From Mallotus nudiflorus (Eukaryota > Streptophyta > Magnoliopsida > Malpighiales > Euphorbiaceae), in assembly GCA_947683625.1 (NCBI GenBank), contig CANTUR010000114.1, positions 496,001 through 560,000 on the forward strand: 64,000 nucleotides of DNA, in the 5' to 3' direction. Below the pieces are notes generated by a model. That model did no database searches. It was not told where the DNA came from and saw only the letters and a program-made list of their open reading frames with translations. Position numbers and translations under genes: made by a program. Shown here in pieces: positions 12,149-23,460 of this stretch. Position 1 is the stretch's first letter, and every line of letters begins with the position of its first letter.

Positions 12149-13082
12149 GACATCCCTTTGACTTTTGCTCTACTTCTAAGAAGACCTTAGTTCCACCCAC
12201 CAGGGGGCATACCTTCCACTGTGCATCAGAAGACCAAGTTCCCTCTAAATGGAAAGGTCGTTACCATCCCTGCTAAAACAAACAACATTATTGCCTGTCT
12301 AAATGTAGTCCCATCAAGATTTTAGGTTTCTATGATCAGTGACGGTCATGTCAATCCCAAAGTTACTGCTATGATGAAGAAAATGCAATATCTACCTGGA
12401 ACAGGATTAAAAGGAAGAAACATTAAAGTCATAGAATTCCCTAACTTCTAAGGATAGACTAATAGATACGATCTAGGGTATGATCCTGAAAAGGAAACTA
12501 GGGCTAAAAAGTCAACTTCTTTTGTGGCTAAAAGCTCAACCTAAGTCTATCAAGGACAAGCTAAGTAGTAGATGAGCAATGAAATCAAGAAACCAGGGTT
12601 CAAGATCTTGAATGACACCCTTAAGGAGAAGCACTTACCAGATATGATCATCGAGATTGACATCTATGAGCTGATGAAAAACTTGGAGAAAGAATCTGAG
12701 AGTGAAGCTATCAATCATGCTTAAGTTGGTGTCATCCTTGAATCGAGCATTAATGAGATCCTGTCTGTTTGAAGACATTACTGATGATCATCTCTGTACT
12801 TTTTCTTTGTTTGAAAATGATGATGTAATGAACTCTAAAGTTAATGCAATAAAGTTACTTTATGACCTTTTTGATTACTTGTTTGATGTCTTTCTTGATG
12901 GTAGTGTGCATTACAATAATCAAAACATTAGCATATTTGACATTCATTCTATATACACTAAATCATTTAACATTGGCACGGAATCTAAAGCACACATTTT
13001 GCATATTTTGAAAGATGTTACCCCTAAAGAGAGGAGAGAAATTGAAAAAATATTAATAAAAAATTTAAAAGTATTTGCCTAG
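12149..13082 (+). pseudogene. C-terminal protease and protease-RT linker, element A
   Basis: Directly after solo LTR D the protease resumes as DIPLTFALLLRRP and a PGGIPSTVHQKTKF block, the counterpart of LDIPVTYALLVGRPWFH in B. A linker follows, ending in the 12702-13082 frame. That contains SVHYNNQNISIFDIHSIYTK and a DVTPKERREIEK segment that closely parallels B (24000-24150) and F (50690-50850). The linker has no named domain, but its conservation across three families suggests a real role in the polyprotein. Several stops are present before 12700. Confidence 0.75.
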
Positions 13083-13948
13083 ACATATGACAATATGCCT
13101 AGTATTGACAGAGACATTGCTCAACACTTCATTCCTACCAAAGAAGGGTGCAAATCAGTAAAGCAGAAACTAAGAAGACTTATACCAGAATGGGCCCCAC
13201 TAGTGAAAGAGGACATCGAGAAATAGATCAAGGAAAAATTCCTAGAGGTAGTAGACTATCCAAAATGGTTAGCAAATGTGGTACATGTACTAAAGAAAGA
13301 CAGAAGGGCTAGAATTTGCATCGACTACAAAGATCTGAACAAGGCCTACCCAAAGGATGATTTCCCACTACCTCACATAGACATACTGGTTGACAACACT
13401 GCCATATGTGCAATGTACTCCTTCATGGATGGATTCTCTAGGTATAATCAAATCTTAATGGCCATCATCGACAAAGAAAAGACAACTTTCATAGCAGAAT
13501 GTAGTACTTACTACTACAGAGTAATGCTTTTCAGACTAAAAAATGCACGGGCAACCTACTAGAGAATGGCAACTACAATGTTCCATGACATGATACACAA
13601 AGAAGTTGAGGTATACGTTGATGACATGATGGTCAAGTCAAAAATCAGCGAAGAACACCCCTCTGATTTAAAAAAGTTCCTAAAAAAGGTCACAAAGTAC
13701 AATCTCAGGCAAAATCTAAAGAAATGCATATTTGAGGTCACTTTAGGAAAGATGTTGGGGTATGTTGTCAATCAAAATCGGATTAAAATGGATCTAGACA
13801 AAGAAAAAGCCATCATAGAGATGCTAGTGCCAACAATAGAGAAGGAAATCAAAGGGTTTCTAGGGAAACTATAGTTCATCAGTAGATTCATCACTAAGTT
13901 AACAGTAATGTGTGAATCGATCTTCAAGCTACTTAGAAAAGATTAGCA
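13083..13948 (+). pseudogene. Reverse transcriptase domain, element A
   Basis: RT copies the element RNA into DNA. Conserved blocks appear in order: CIDYKDLNKAYPKDDFPLPH, SFMDGFSRYNQI, the YVDD catalytic box (13614-13625, Y-V-D-D intact), and FLGKL followed by FISRF. In-frame TAG stops break it at 13224, 13560 and 13872. All three fall where the B or F copies, or their flanking context, point to Gln (CAG to TAG). Length is normal for the domain. It is followed directly by RNase H. Confidence 0.88.
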
Positions 13949-14477
13949 AATTGAATGGAATAAACAATGTCAGCTAGCATTTGACAAGATTAAAAGCTAC
14001 CTAGCCAACCCATTGGTTCTAAGACTACCTAAACCAGGGATACCTCTAACCCTATATCTAACCATCGAAGGGAATGAAATCAGTGCAATGTTAGCCTAAA
14101 AGGGAGAAATGAAAGCAGAACATGTAGTTTACTACTTAAACAATAAGATGTTGCCATATGAGGAGAAGTACATCCAAGTTGAACATATATGTTTGGAAAT
14201 GGTATGGGCAATGAAGAAAGTCAAACACCACTTTCAATCCTATAGAATTCAAGCTGTATCTAAAATGGACCCAATGAAGTACCTGTATAAAGCTCCCTCT
14301 CTAGTGGGGAAACTTTCTAAGTGGCTCGTACTGCTAATAGAATTTGATATGCAATATCTTGCTAAGAAGGCAATAAAAGGGAGAGCAGTAGCTGAATTTT
14401 TAGCTTTTAACCCCATTCTAGACTCAAAAGAAATCCAACTGGACTTCCTAAATGACCTCAGCTTAGCCATTGAGATC
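13949..14477 (+). pseudogene. RNase H domain 1, element A
   Basis: This domain degrades RNA of the RNA-DNA hybrid. The visible order is QIEWNKQCQLAFDKIKSYLA, LYLTIEGNEISAMLA, VVYYLNNKMLPYEEKY, then MKKVKHHFQSYRI and AVAEFLAF. These are the usual RT-connected RNase H blocks of Ty3/gypsy pol. The stretch 14109-14480 is open; upstream stops lie at 13946 and 14098. B (25061 on) and F (51745 on) carry the same blocks. Confidence 0.82.
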
Positions 14478-14935
14478 TAAGGATGGCACATGTACTCTGA
14501 TGGAGCAATCAATCAATTTGGCGTAGGAGTTAGTGTCATACTACAATCTCCAAAAGGTGAAGTCGTACCAATTGCTAAAAAGCTTGAATTCAAAGTCATA
14601 AATAATAAAGTAGAATATGAGGCATGTGCACTCGAAATAGAAGCACTAATAGCCCTAGATGTCATAGAAGTCAAAATCTTTAGACATTCCATGCTAGTAA
14701 TCAATCATGCCACGGAAGAGTGGGAACTAAAATAGCAGCACTTAAGGCCTTACTTGGACCACTTGAGGCTACTTACCATGTTCTTCTAAAAATGTAGATT
14801 CATTCATCTCCCTAGGAATCATAATCAGATGGTAGATGCACTTGCTTCCCCTAGCATTAGTATAGGAAAGACCATCCAAAATGCCCATAAAGTCTCTGAT
14901 CCTACTCAAATTAGACAACCTTGTCATAAAAACTG
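14478..14935 (+). pseudogene. Second (archaeal-type) RNase H, element A
   Basis: A second RNase H follows the first: YSDGAINQFGVGVSVILQSP, then EYEACALEIEALIALDV, then HSMLVINHATEEWELK and a RFIHLPRNHNQMVDALAS end. The D-G, E, D/H and N-x-x-D-A-L-A pattern is that of the additional RNase H that marks the Tat lineage. A stop at 14733 (TAG) and a frame break near 14787 separate its C-terminal end. The same domain lies in B (25615 on) and F (52290 on). Confidence 0.82.
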
Positions 14936-15361
14936 CAGAATAATAAAGATAGAAATAGCTAAAAAATTTTGGTTCTACAACATCCTGAGATATCTTAATG
15001 AACAAGCCTATCCTAATCAAGCAGATAAAAGAGACAAAGTCGTCATTCAACGACTAACATCAAAATTCATATCGCACTAGGTTATGTTATACATGAGAAC
15101 ATTTTACAACTCTAATAATTAGATGAAATTGAGGCTATAAAAGTAGTAGAAGAAGTACACAAGGGTGTTCATAGTCCACACATGAATGGAGCAATTTGAG
15201 CTAAGAAGCTAATCAGACAAGGGTTCTTTTGGATGATGATGATGGAACAATGTATCAAATTCATAAAGAAATGCCACAAATGTTAGATCCATGAGAATGT
15301 CAATCACCTTCCCCAATAAAACTACACTACATCTGTTCTCCATGGCCTTTATTAATATAAG
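14936..15361 (+). pseudogene. Integrase N-terminal part, element A, cut by element B
   Basis: The HHCC zinc-binding region is visible: HKGVHSPHMNG (about 15159-15191) and KCHKC (about 15271-15286), with linking blocks LIRQGFFWM and MEQCIKFIKK. The frame then reaches SPWPLLI at about 15337-15358, the lead-in to the catalytic core. At 15361 element B is inserted; the core continues at 33203 in the same frame after one copy of the 5-bp duplication. Stops at 15080, 15199 and 15286 are among several. Confidence 0.85.
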
Positions 15362-17474
15362 TGTAAGCACCTAATTTCAAGATGTAATTGTGTACAATTG
15401 CAACGTAAGCCCCTATGATGAAATTTATTCAAAAATTGAAATCGGTTGTCGATTTTCTAGACTTTAAGGACTAAATTGCAATATTTTTAGGATTTGATTT
15501 TAAAGAAGTCAAATTTTTAGGGGTCTTTTGGTAATTAAAAGTTAAAAAAAATTCTAGGATTGGCATTGGTGTAATGCCAACTGACATTGAACGATGTCGA
15601 TCCATATTGCATAATGCCAACACACAACAAGTCCCTTTTTTTTTAATTTTTTGCATATTTTTTTTCATTTTTTCATCTATTTTTTAGTGTTTTAATTGGT
15701 TAAAAATTGAATTTTTTTATTATTTTTATCTGGAAAGGATTTTGACACATTCAAAAACAGGTAAATAACTTTCAAAAATCAAATCCTTATCAGTCTATTT
15801 TGAGGAGATGAGCCCGTTCTTGTAATGGGGGAAGTCAGTACCCAGACTTTGCCTTCAAAAGTAAAGAGTTTGAATGCATGAAGAGGGGGAGGGAGCCTTT
15901 TTGACATAGAGAGAGACAGAGAGCTTTACACAGACACACTCAAAGAAAACCCAAAAACCCTAAAAATTTAGACGTGAAGAATACCTCACACACACCCTTG
16001 TCTTTCAAAAAACCCTAATTTTTGATACTGTTAGTGTTTTCAAAAGAAATCAAATCCCAGTCCATAATCAATAATACTTCAATTTCAACAGTGAAAATCC
16101 TAGTCTGAGGGGCTAAAAAAGGCATTTGCATAGCATCTAAGATCATCATAATGTTCTTTTCTTTATTCTTATCTTCCTTAATGATTCTTTTATTTTATTT
16201 TTGTTATTGATTTGAGTATTTAATTTCACTAATCTAATTTTTTGGTGTTTTTTTTTTGATGTTCGATTATGGATTGAGGAGGATACTACCTATGTTCAAA
16301 CGAACAGAAGATCCATGGAAAGCCATGGATGAACCTGTACTGTTTTTTTAATAGTTCTTCAGATTTTGATTTTATTCTGCATTTTGGTGTCCTTTGTAGT
16401 TATTTTAATTCATGGTTGTATAATTTTTTAATTTTAATTTTTTACGTAGTTTGTAATAGCTCCACTAGTGGGAATAGTGAAAGATTTAACTTTCTGCACT
16501 TTAAAATTAATTAGTAAAACTAGGTTCACTAGGTAATCTTTTATAAAATTAATGGTGACTTCATTTAATTAGGGTTTGTATGTAATTAAATTAGGTTTTT
16601 TTTAGAAATTATATGTGAATGTGTTTTGATTTAATTTTGCTATGTTTTTATGTTTTTGGGCTTTTTTTTATTTTGTCTTGGGCCCCAAGCCCACGCTTAG
16701 GTCTAACTCACTTTAAATAGATTTAAAAAATGGTTTAGGGCTTTAAATGATTAAAATCAACTTAGGTCCATGAAGTCAATTAGATTTTAGGCCCACTTAG
16801 TTAATTAAAACTTATTTAGACTTGGCTCAGCCCACTTAATTTCATTTCTTTTAAAATAAATAGACCTAGACCCACATTTCACTTAAAATAAAACCAAGTT
16901 ACACTTAGGCCCATTAATTTAACTTTCCTTTAAAATTAAATAGACTTAAGCCCATTCCTTAGAAAAACTAAAATAAATAGATCTAGGCTCACTAATTAAT
17001 AAAAAATGTAGGCCCCCTTTTAATCCCTTTTCTCACTTGTAAATTAAATGTAAATCTAGCTAACTTTTTAATAAAATTAATATAGTTTAGACTCAGGGAT
17101 AACGCGATCTTGAGTGCATTTTTTATGTGTAATTTTATTGACTAGATGCCTAGGGTTAGATGGATGTCAAATAGGGTTTAAATAAAATTGCATGTAATTA
17201 AAAGATGAAGTAATCATTTATAAAATTATTCTAAATGAACACGAGACTAAGAGAAGTTAGTATTCCGTTACTAGAATCTCCTAGTTATGGTGCTAGCTTT
17301 CTTTTAGAGAATCGATTACCACTAATCAAATTGTCCTAGTTATTACCCTGGGTGACAACTCCTCTTCTCCACGCTATGACCTTATGACATAGTAGTGTGT
17401 TCCCTAATGCCTTGAGCCTAAACAGTGTTGTGATTGCTAAAATCTTGGATGTGAACTAAACCCCACCGTCTATA
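15362..17474 (+). repeat. 5' LTR of element B
   Basis: It starts TGTAAGCACCTAATTTCAAG and ends GTCTATA (CA decayed to TA). It aligns with 31111-33197 and with solo LTRs C, D and E. Features shared by the family: a short GCCGATC-type palindrome cluster about 200 bases in (15555-15620), an inverted repeat at 15844-15870, a run of GGCCCA motifs near 16680-16990 and a GTTATTACCCTGGGTG block near 17340. Confidence 0.92.
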
Positions 17475-17475
17475 G

Positions 17476-17495
17476 TGGCAACTCCACTAGGGATA
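17476..17495 (+). other. Primer-binding site of element B
   Basis: TGGCAACTCCACTAGGGATA begins 2 bases after the LTR. It differs by one base from the F copy at 44950. The complement fits the 3' end of a plant tRNA-Arg whose acceptor reads CAGTGGAGT(C/T)GCCA, which I recall but could not check. Confidence 0.7.
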
Positions 17496-18478
17496 AGAGA
17501 TACTAATTTCACTTATGTTCTTTAGAATTATTTTATTGATTATTATTTCATTCTTACATTCATTATGCATGTCCCTACTAAATTGATGGTGTTGGTTTAT
17601 GATTCCATGATTCCACTTGCTTCATGGAGTTATAGATTAGCAACCATCACTCTTAGCCTTAACTTGGTTCAAGAGAGATTACCGGGCTCATCTGACCAGA
17701 GTCTATAACCCAAGTCCTTAAAGGGGGGTTAATCTTCTCTTGAGTTGGTAAAGGATGTTAGGCCCCTCTAACCTTGGCCTGTAACTCAAAGTCCATAATA
17801 GAGAGCATCTTACTAAGGGAACCTTAACTTTTCACCGGATCCTAACCACATATAATGGCCTAGTTACTCACCTTAGGATTTTTACCCAAAGTGCTTGTTT
17901 GTTTGAATTGCCTTGAGGTATTTCTATTTATAAAAGCCCATGCTTATACCTTTGAAGCTAATTCAGGCTAATAAGGATCATGCTAGACCTTTATATTTAG
18001 AAATGTTATTTCTATGCTTTTTATTTTAAAGAGAGATTTGGCATACACGTCAGCTCTTAATATCCCTTGTTGTTATGAAGGTCAAGACCAAAAATCCTAG
18101 GAAAAAGAGACTCGCCATTGAATACATGTATAGGAGAAATAAGGTTGGAAGGTCTACCTACATGATGGCCTGTTGATTGCTTCTTAATACTTGCTACTTG
18201 CTAAGTGCTTGCTTGCTACTTGTTGCATAAACATAAGCATCATGTATACATACAGTCCATGCATTATACAAACACTTTATTTTGTAGCCATCATAGATTC
18301 ATCTAGGTTTTCTCATATTTGGGGACAAAGAGGTGGCAGATTGACCAGAACAGCTCTAAGCCCAAAGTCAATAGCTTAAAAGATTCTTCAAGAACTAGAG
18401 AAGAGTCTAATCAATCCACTATACCTAGAAGTTAAACCAACTTAGACTGAACAAACTAAAATGGAATAATAACCAGAG
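17496..18478 (+). other. Untranslated leader of element B
   Basis: Non-coding. It shares the GAGTCTATAACCCAAGTCCT block (near 17698) and the GGAGAAATAAGGTTGGAAGG block (near 18132) with leaders of A and F. A run of TTGCTACTTGCT-like short repeats lies near 18187-18226. Confidence 0.6.
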
Positions 18479-19599
18479 ATGTGGACCTTAGAGGACATTA
18501 AGGGAGCTTTGATGGATGACATGAGAGCTATGATGCAAGATGAACTAAGAAAGGCTTTGGTCAGACTTATGTAACCTATTATTGAACAACCACCTACTGC
18601 TGTTATTGAACAACCACCTGTTGCTACTATTGAACAGCCACCTGCTATAGGAGCTCCACCTGTTATTGTAGCTCCTCCACCTGCTACTAACAATGTTGGG
18701 GGTGCAACCTTCTGCTAGAAATGTGCCTGCTACTTATGTGAGACTGGAAGACATTGAAAATTACATGATAGAAAATGCAAAGAGAGAATCACTTGAATTG
18801 GTTCAAGAACTTGAGTCCAAGTAGATGTAACCACTAACCTAGAAAATGTCTAAGATGGAAGAACTTATTAGAGGACAAGGCATGAGGTATTCATTTAGCT
18901 TTAATGATATGTTGTAAATGGAGGGTGACAAACTACCTAACAAGTTCAAAATGCCTTAACTACAAAAGTTTGACGGGACTGGAGATCCTAGAATTCACTT
19001 GAGTCAATACACTATAACTATGAGCATTACAAAAGCACCTCTAGCGGTAGTCACTAGGTTGTTTGTGCTATCCTTGGAAGGAATGGTAGTGAACTGGTAC
19101 CATGGGTTAGAAAAGTCTATTAGAGCTAACTGGAAAGTACTTTGTAATGTTTTTTTGAAATAATATTATTACAATACCAGATTAGAGGTATCCATCAGGG
19201 ATCTAGAGTTAACTAAACATAAATCAAATGTGTCTTTTTTCTATTTATTAACTCGTTTCATGAATAAAGTAGGGATGATGAAAAATAAGCTTGCTAAGAA
19301 GGATCAAGTTAGAATGATAGTTCGTAATGTGTCACCTAATTTGGTTGAGAGGTTACAGATGATGAATCCCAAAACCTTTATGGATTTGTATGATGATGGG
19401 TTACAAGCTAAGGAAATTGAGAGTGAGAAAAAGAAAACTGCTAAAGGCACAAGAACACGAAACTACTCAACTGGGGGCATACAACAAGGAAGTACTAGCC
19501 GAGCTATAGAGGTGCATGCAGTTCAATAACCTAGGAGATTTTCTAACTTCAACTACCCACTCTCTAAAGTCCTAGAGAGGCTAATCCAAAAAAGCCTAC
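18479..19599 (+). pseudogene. gag of element B, first part
   Basis: The frame opens as MWTLEDIKGALMDDMRAMMQ (18480 on). A proline-rich repeat follows with EQPP at 18585, 18609 and 18636 and further PP pairs to 18684. After a frame change, a helical segment VRLEDIENYMIENAKRESLE leads to the capsid core: FKMP-LQKFDGTGDPRIHLSQ (about 18945-19005), LSLEGMVVNWYHGLEKS and YYYNTRLEVSIRDLEL, then an open stretch to 19529. Stops at 18571, 18823, 18916 and 18958 and others disable it. Solo LTR C interrupts it at 19600, in the segment before the zinc knuckle. Confidence 0.82.
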
Positions 19600-19800
19600 T
19601 GTAAGCACCCAATTTTGGGATGCAGTTATGCACAATTATGACATAAGCCCTTATGATGAAATTTATTCAAAAATTGAACTTGCTTGTCGATTTTCTAGAC
19701 TTTAGGGACTAAATTACAATGCTTTTTAGGATTTGATTACAAGGAAGTCAATTTTTCAGGGGTCTTTTGGTAATTAAAAATAAAAAAAGGGTTGGCATTT

Positions 19801-19905
19801 AATGTCGATCAGCATTGGTGTAATGTCGATCGACATTGTGTAATGCCGATCGGCATTGCAGAATTTCGAGGTGTAATGTCGATTGGCATTGCACAATTCT
19901 GACTC
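19801..19905. repeat. Palindrome cluster in LTR C
   Basis: AATGTCGATCGACATT (19822-19837) and AATGCCGATCGGCATT (19842-19857) are each perfect 16-bp palindromes. They differ at one symmetric pair (T/A against C/G), so both stay self-complementary. Decayed copies flank them (AATGTCGATCAGCATT at 19801-19816 and AATGTCGATTGGCATT at about 19874-19889). Confidence 0.85.
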
Positions 19906-20120
19906 ATAAAAGTCTTATTTTTTTCAATTTTTCACGTATATTTTTTCATTTATTTTTTAGTGTTTTGATTGGTTAAAATTTGAATTTTATTATTATTTTT
20001 ATCCAAAAAAGATTTTGATGCATTCAAAATACATAACTTTCAAAAATCAAATCCTTATCTTATCAATTTGTTTTAAGGAAATGAGTTTGTTCCTCCAAAG
20101 GAGGAAGTTAGTACGCAAGT

Positions 20121-20146
20121 AGACTCTGCATTTGAAAGCAGAGTCT
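20121..20146 (+). other. Conserved inverted repeat in LTR C
   Basis: AGACTCTGC and GCAGAGTCT form a perfect 9-bp stem with an 8-base loop. Solo LTR E has it at 46049-46074 with one G-T pair. The LTRs of B have the changed stem AGACTTTGC with GTAAAG or GCAAAG (15844-15870 and 31564-31590). It lies in what should be the transcribed part of the LTR. Confidence 0.6.
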
Positions 20147-21750
20147 GCATGTGTGCATGGGGAGGAGAAAATTTTGAGACTCACATAGAAATAAAAAAGC
20201 GGAGACTCACACACAAGCCCTAAAAAACTTAGACGCCACTGAGAACGCCCTATGCACCAAAAACTTTAATTTTTTTTTATCAAAGCTCTTTTTTATAAGG
20301 CTCTGTCAACAAGAATGGACCAACATTATTTTTGAATCCAAGCCCAAAATCAATAGCAATTCAATTTAAACGGTGAAAATCCTAGTCTGAGGGGCTATCT
20401 CAAAGCATATGCACAACATTCATTTTTTTCTTCTCTTCTCTTTTTATGATTTTTATTTTATTTCGTTACTTTTTTATTGTTCAATTTCATTACTAATCTG
20501 ATTATTTCTATGTTTTTATTTTAATATGTGAATGTGGTTTAAGGAGGATGCTGCTTGTGTTCAAACTGAACAGAAGGTCCATGGAATGCCATGGAAAAAC
20601 CTTTGTTGTTTTCCAGTAGAATTTAGGGTTTTATCTTTATTTTTTCATTTGGTGATCTGTGTAGTTATTTTAATTCATGGTTATATAATTGTTAAATTTT
20701 AATTTTGTATGTAGTTTGTAATAGCCCCAGTAGTGGGAATAGTAAAGGATTTAATTTTTTGCATTTAAAAATCAATTAGTAATTAGGTTCGATTGGGTAA
20801 AAATCAGATTAAAATCAATGGTGGCAGTAGTTTAATTTAGGGTTTATATGTAATTAAATTAGGTTTTTTTATAAATCATATGTGAATGTGTTTTGATTTG
20901 ATTTTGTTATGTTTTTTTTTTTATGTTTTTGGACTTTTTTATTTGGTTTTGGGCCCCAAGCCCATGTTTAGGTCTAACCCACTTAATAAATAAGTTTAAA
21001 AAATAGTTTGGGGCTTTAAATAATTAAAATAAACTTAGGCCCATTAGATTAATTAGATTTTAGGCCCACTTAGTTAATTAAAACTTGTTTAGACTTAGTT
21101 CAGCCCCCTAAAATGCATTTTTTAAAAAAATAAATAGACCTAGTTCCACATTTCAAATAAAACCAAATTAGACTTAGGCCCACTCATTTAACTTTTCTTT
21201 AAAATTGAATAGACTTAAGCCCATTCGTCATACAAGCTATAATAAATAGATCTAGGCTCACTAATTAATAAAAATGTAAGCCCACTTTTAGTCTCTTTCT
21301 CACTTGTAAATAAAAAATGTAAATCTAGCTAACTTTTTAATAAAATTAACATAGTTTAGACTTAGGGACAACATGATCTTGAGTGCATTTTTTATGTGTA
21401 ATTTTATTGACTATATGCCTAGGGTTAGATGGATGTCAAATAGGGTTTAATAAAATTGCATGTAATTAGAGGATGAAATAATCATTTATAAAATTATTCT
21501 AAATGAACACGAGACTAAGAGAAGTTAGTATTCCATATCCAGAATCTCTTGGTTATGGTACTAGCTTTCTTTTAGGGAATTGAGTACCACCTTTTCGATT
21601 TGTCCCAGCTATTACCCTGGGTGGCGACTCCTCATCTCCACGCCATGCCTTTATGACAATGGTTAGTGTGTTCTATAAGGTCCTAAGCCTAAACAATGTC
21701 GTGGTTTCTAAAATCTTGGTTGCACGCTAAACCCCTCCATCTACACCTGC

Positions 21751-22760
21751 TCAGACCCCTGACCTTTTCTAAACCCCTAAATCCAAATGTCCCTAGCAAT
21801 AATCCAAACAGTTACTGTAAGTTTTAGCAAGTAGCTGGCCATTCCACAGATACCTGCATTCACCTAAAACACGAAATCCAAAACCTGATAGACTTCAAAA
21901 AAATCACCGACCTGTGAAATCCAATTCCAACCCAAACACTAGAAATAACCCTTTCCCAGACTATTGAAATGTTCCACCACTAGCCACTATAATGATTAAC
22001 TTAGGAGTTAGCGAAGAAGAAGTGCTAGACTTCTTTGAGAATCTAAACCCTACAAACATTGAAAAATTTCCTGAGGCTCATAGGAGAGTATAGGATTTGT
22101 TGGGAGAACCCTCAGGAAAATTTGGTTAAAAAGTGTTCTATTCCAAGCCACCATTTTTTATATTCCTATTGATTCAATCATGCCCTCAGGATGGAATGAT
22201 GAGTTTGAAGATGAGTTGGTAAAAGGAGAGATTGAAACTGAAACTTCTGTGCAGTTATTAAGAGGGGTAGAGGATTTGTTGGGGCAGCCTTCGGGCAAGT
22301 TTGATTACAAATTTTTTTACTTTAAGACCCCCTCTACTGATAGACCCATGGAAGAGATCGTGCCGACAGGATGGGGTGATGAGTTTGAAGAAGATGAATC
22401 CTTAACCCTAGAACTGTCCCAAGAAGGGGTTGAAGAGCGGCTAAGCCAACATATGGACAAGCTGAGGGAGTTTAAAGGAAAAGAAACATGCACAATAGAA
22501 GTTTAGAAAAATGGGAAAAGGGAAGAGATCATTAGGGCCGTGGACATCTGGTATGATTTTGATGAAGAAAAACCCATTGGAGTTTATATATGGAGTGATA
22601 ATCCAAATATGAATCATCTTACTAGAATTGGGAAGAATTATCGAACAACAAAAAAGCAAAATGAAAGGGTTGTAGAAAGGGAAGAAATAGAAGATGTAGA
22701 AGTAGAGGAAGGACAGAAAGAAGACTTGATCCTGGAACAACTCTAGAAGGCTAAAGCAAA
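21751..22760 (+). pseudogene. gag of element B, second part (zinc knuckle and duplicated module)
   Basis: After LTR C, gag resumes. The zinc-knuckle reads YCKF, a stop, then QVAGHSTDTCIHLKHEI (about 21812-21880). A module of about 55 residues then occurs twice: DLLGEPSGKFG...MPSGWNDEFEDEL (22098-22218) and DLLGQPSGKFDYKFFYFK...VPTGWGDEFEEDES (22270-22400). Element A has one copy (9166-9300). A charged Lys/Glu-rich spacer follows to about 22746. The module has no known function; I see no domain match. Stops at 22093 and 22504 are present. Confidence 0.75.
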
Positions 22761-22894
22761 TATGACCATCTGGGAATTATTGATGCATTTGGGTAGTCAC
22801 AGATGGGCCATGGTTAAAGCTTTGTCAAATATGAGCATTGAAATGGCAACTAGCCTAAGGCTATGGTAGCAAAGGTAAAAAAAAAAAAAAGAAA

Positions 22895-23460
22895 CATGGG
22901 CTAATAACATTCTCAGATGATGACTTGCCTTTAAAGGGAAGAAACCATAACAAGGCATTATTTATCCCGACTGAAGTAAAAGGGAAGAGAACCAACTTTA
23001 TAATGGTGGATGATGGTTCAACTATAAATGTATGCCCGCTAAAGATCCTGCCTAATCTGGGTCTGAAAGTAGATGACTTGACGGTTTCAAACCTCATAAT
23101 CAGAGCTTATGATGACAGTACCAGGAATGTGGAGGGAACATTTCAGGCTTTGGTCAAAATAGGGCTTGTAGAGTTGACTGTTGAATTTATTGTGTTGGAC
23201 ATCCCTGTTACCTATGCCCTGTTAGTAGGGAGGCCGTGGTTTCATGTCCTGGGAGGAGTACTTTCAATTGTGCACTAGAAAATAAAATTCCCTTATGAAG
23301 GAGATGTCGTGACAATAGAAGCTGGAACCAATGCAGCTGTGGCAGCTATACTTGATAAATAGAGGCAAGTGTGTGTTCCACCTGGTTTTCAAGTTACTGG
23401 AATATTTGATGGGATGGATCCCAGGGTTGTAAAAATGATGGAAAGCATGAATTATCGACC
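22895..23460 (+). pseudogene. Protease of element B
   Basis: This is the best kept protease of the window. ITFSDDDLPLKGRNHNKALF leads to the active-site box VDDGSTINVCPL, with the catalytic D-D-G-S-T at 23009-23023. A second strand block (RAYDDSTRNVEGTFQALVKI) and LDIPVTYALLVGRPWFH close the fold. The frame 22925-23278 is open and ends in TAG where A and F run on into KI(K)F. A poly-A/K run at 22877-22891 precedes it. The enzyme would have cleaved the Gag-Pol precursor. Confidence 0.82.

Larger units (their letters stand above)
19600..21745 (+). mobile_element. Solo LTR C, inside gag of B
   Basis: It begins TGTAAGCACCCAATTTTGGG and ends CCATCTACA: intact TG...CA. Flanks CCTAC (19595-19599) and CCTGC (21746-21750) are a 5-bp duplication with one change. 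It is 2146 bp and full-length against the B LTRs but has no internal domain, so it is a solo LTR. It has the best palindrome cluster of the family (19801-19905) and a perfect 9-bp inverted repeat at 20121-20146. It is closer in these parts to solo LTR E than to the LTRs of B. Confidence 0.92.

Noticed and set aside
18442..18693. A Gly-rich minus-strand frame
   Set aside because: It is the shadow of the Pro-rich EQPP repeat of B gag on the other strand.
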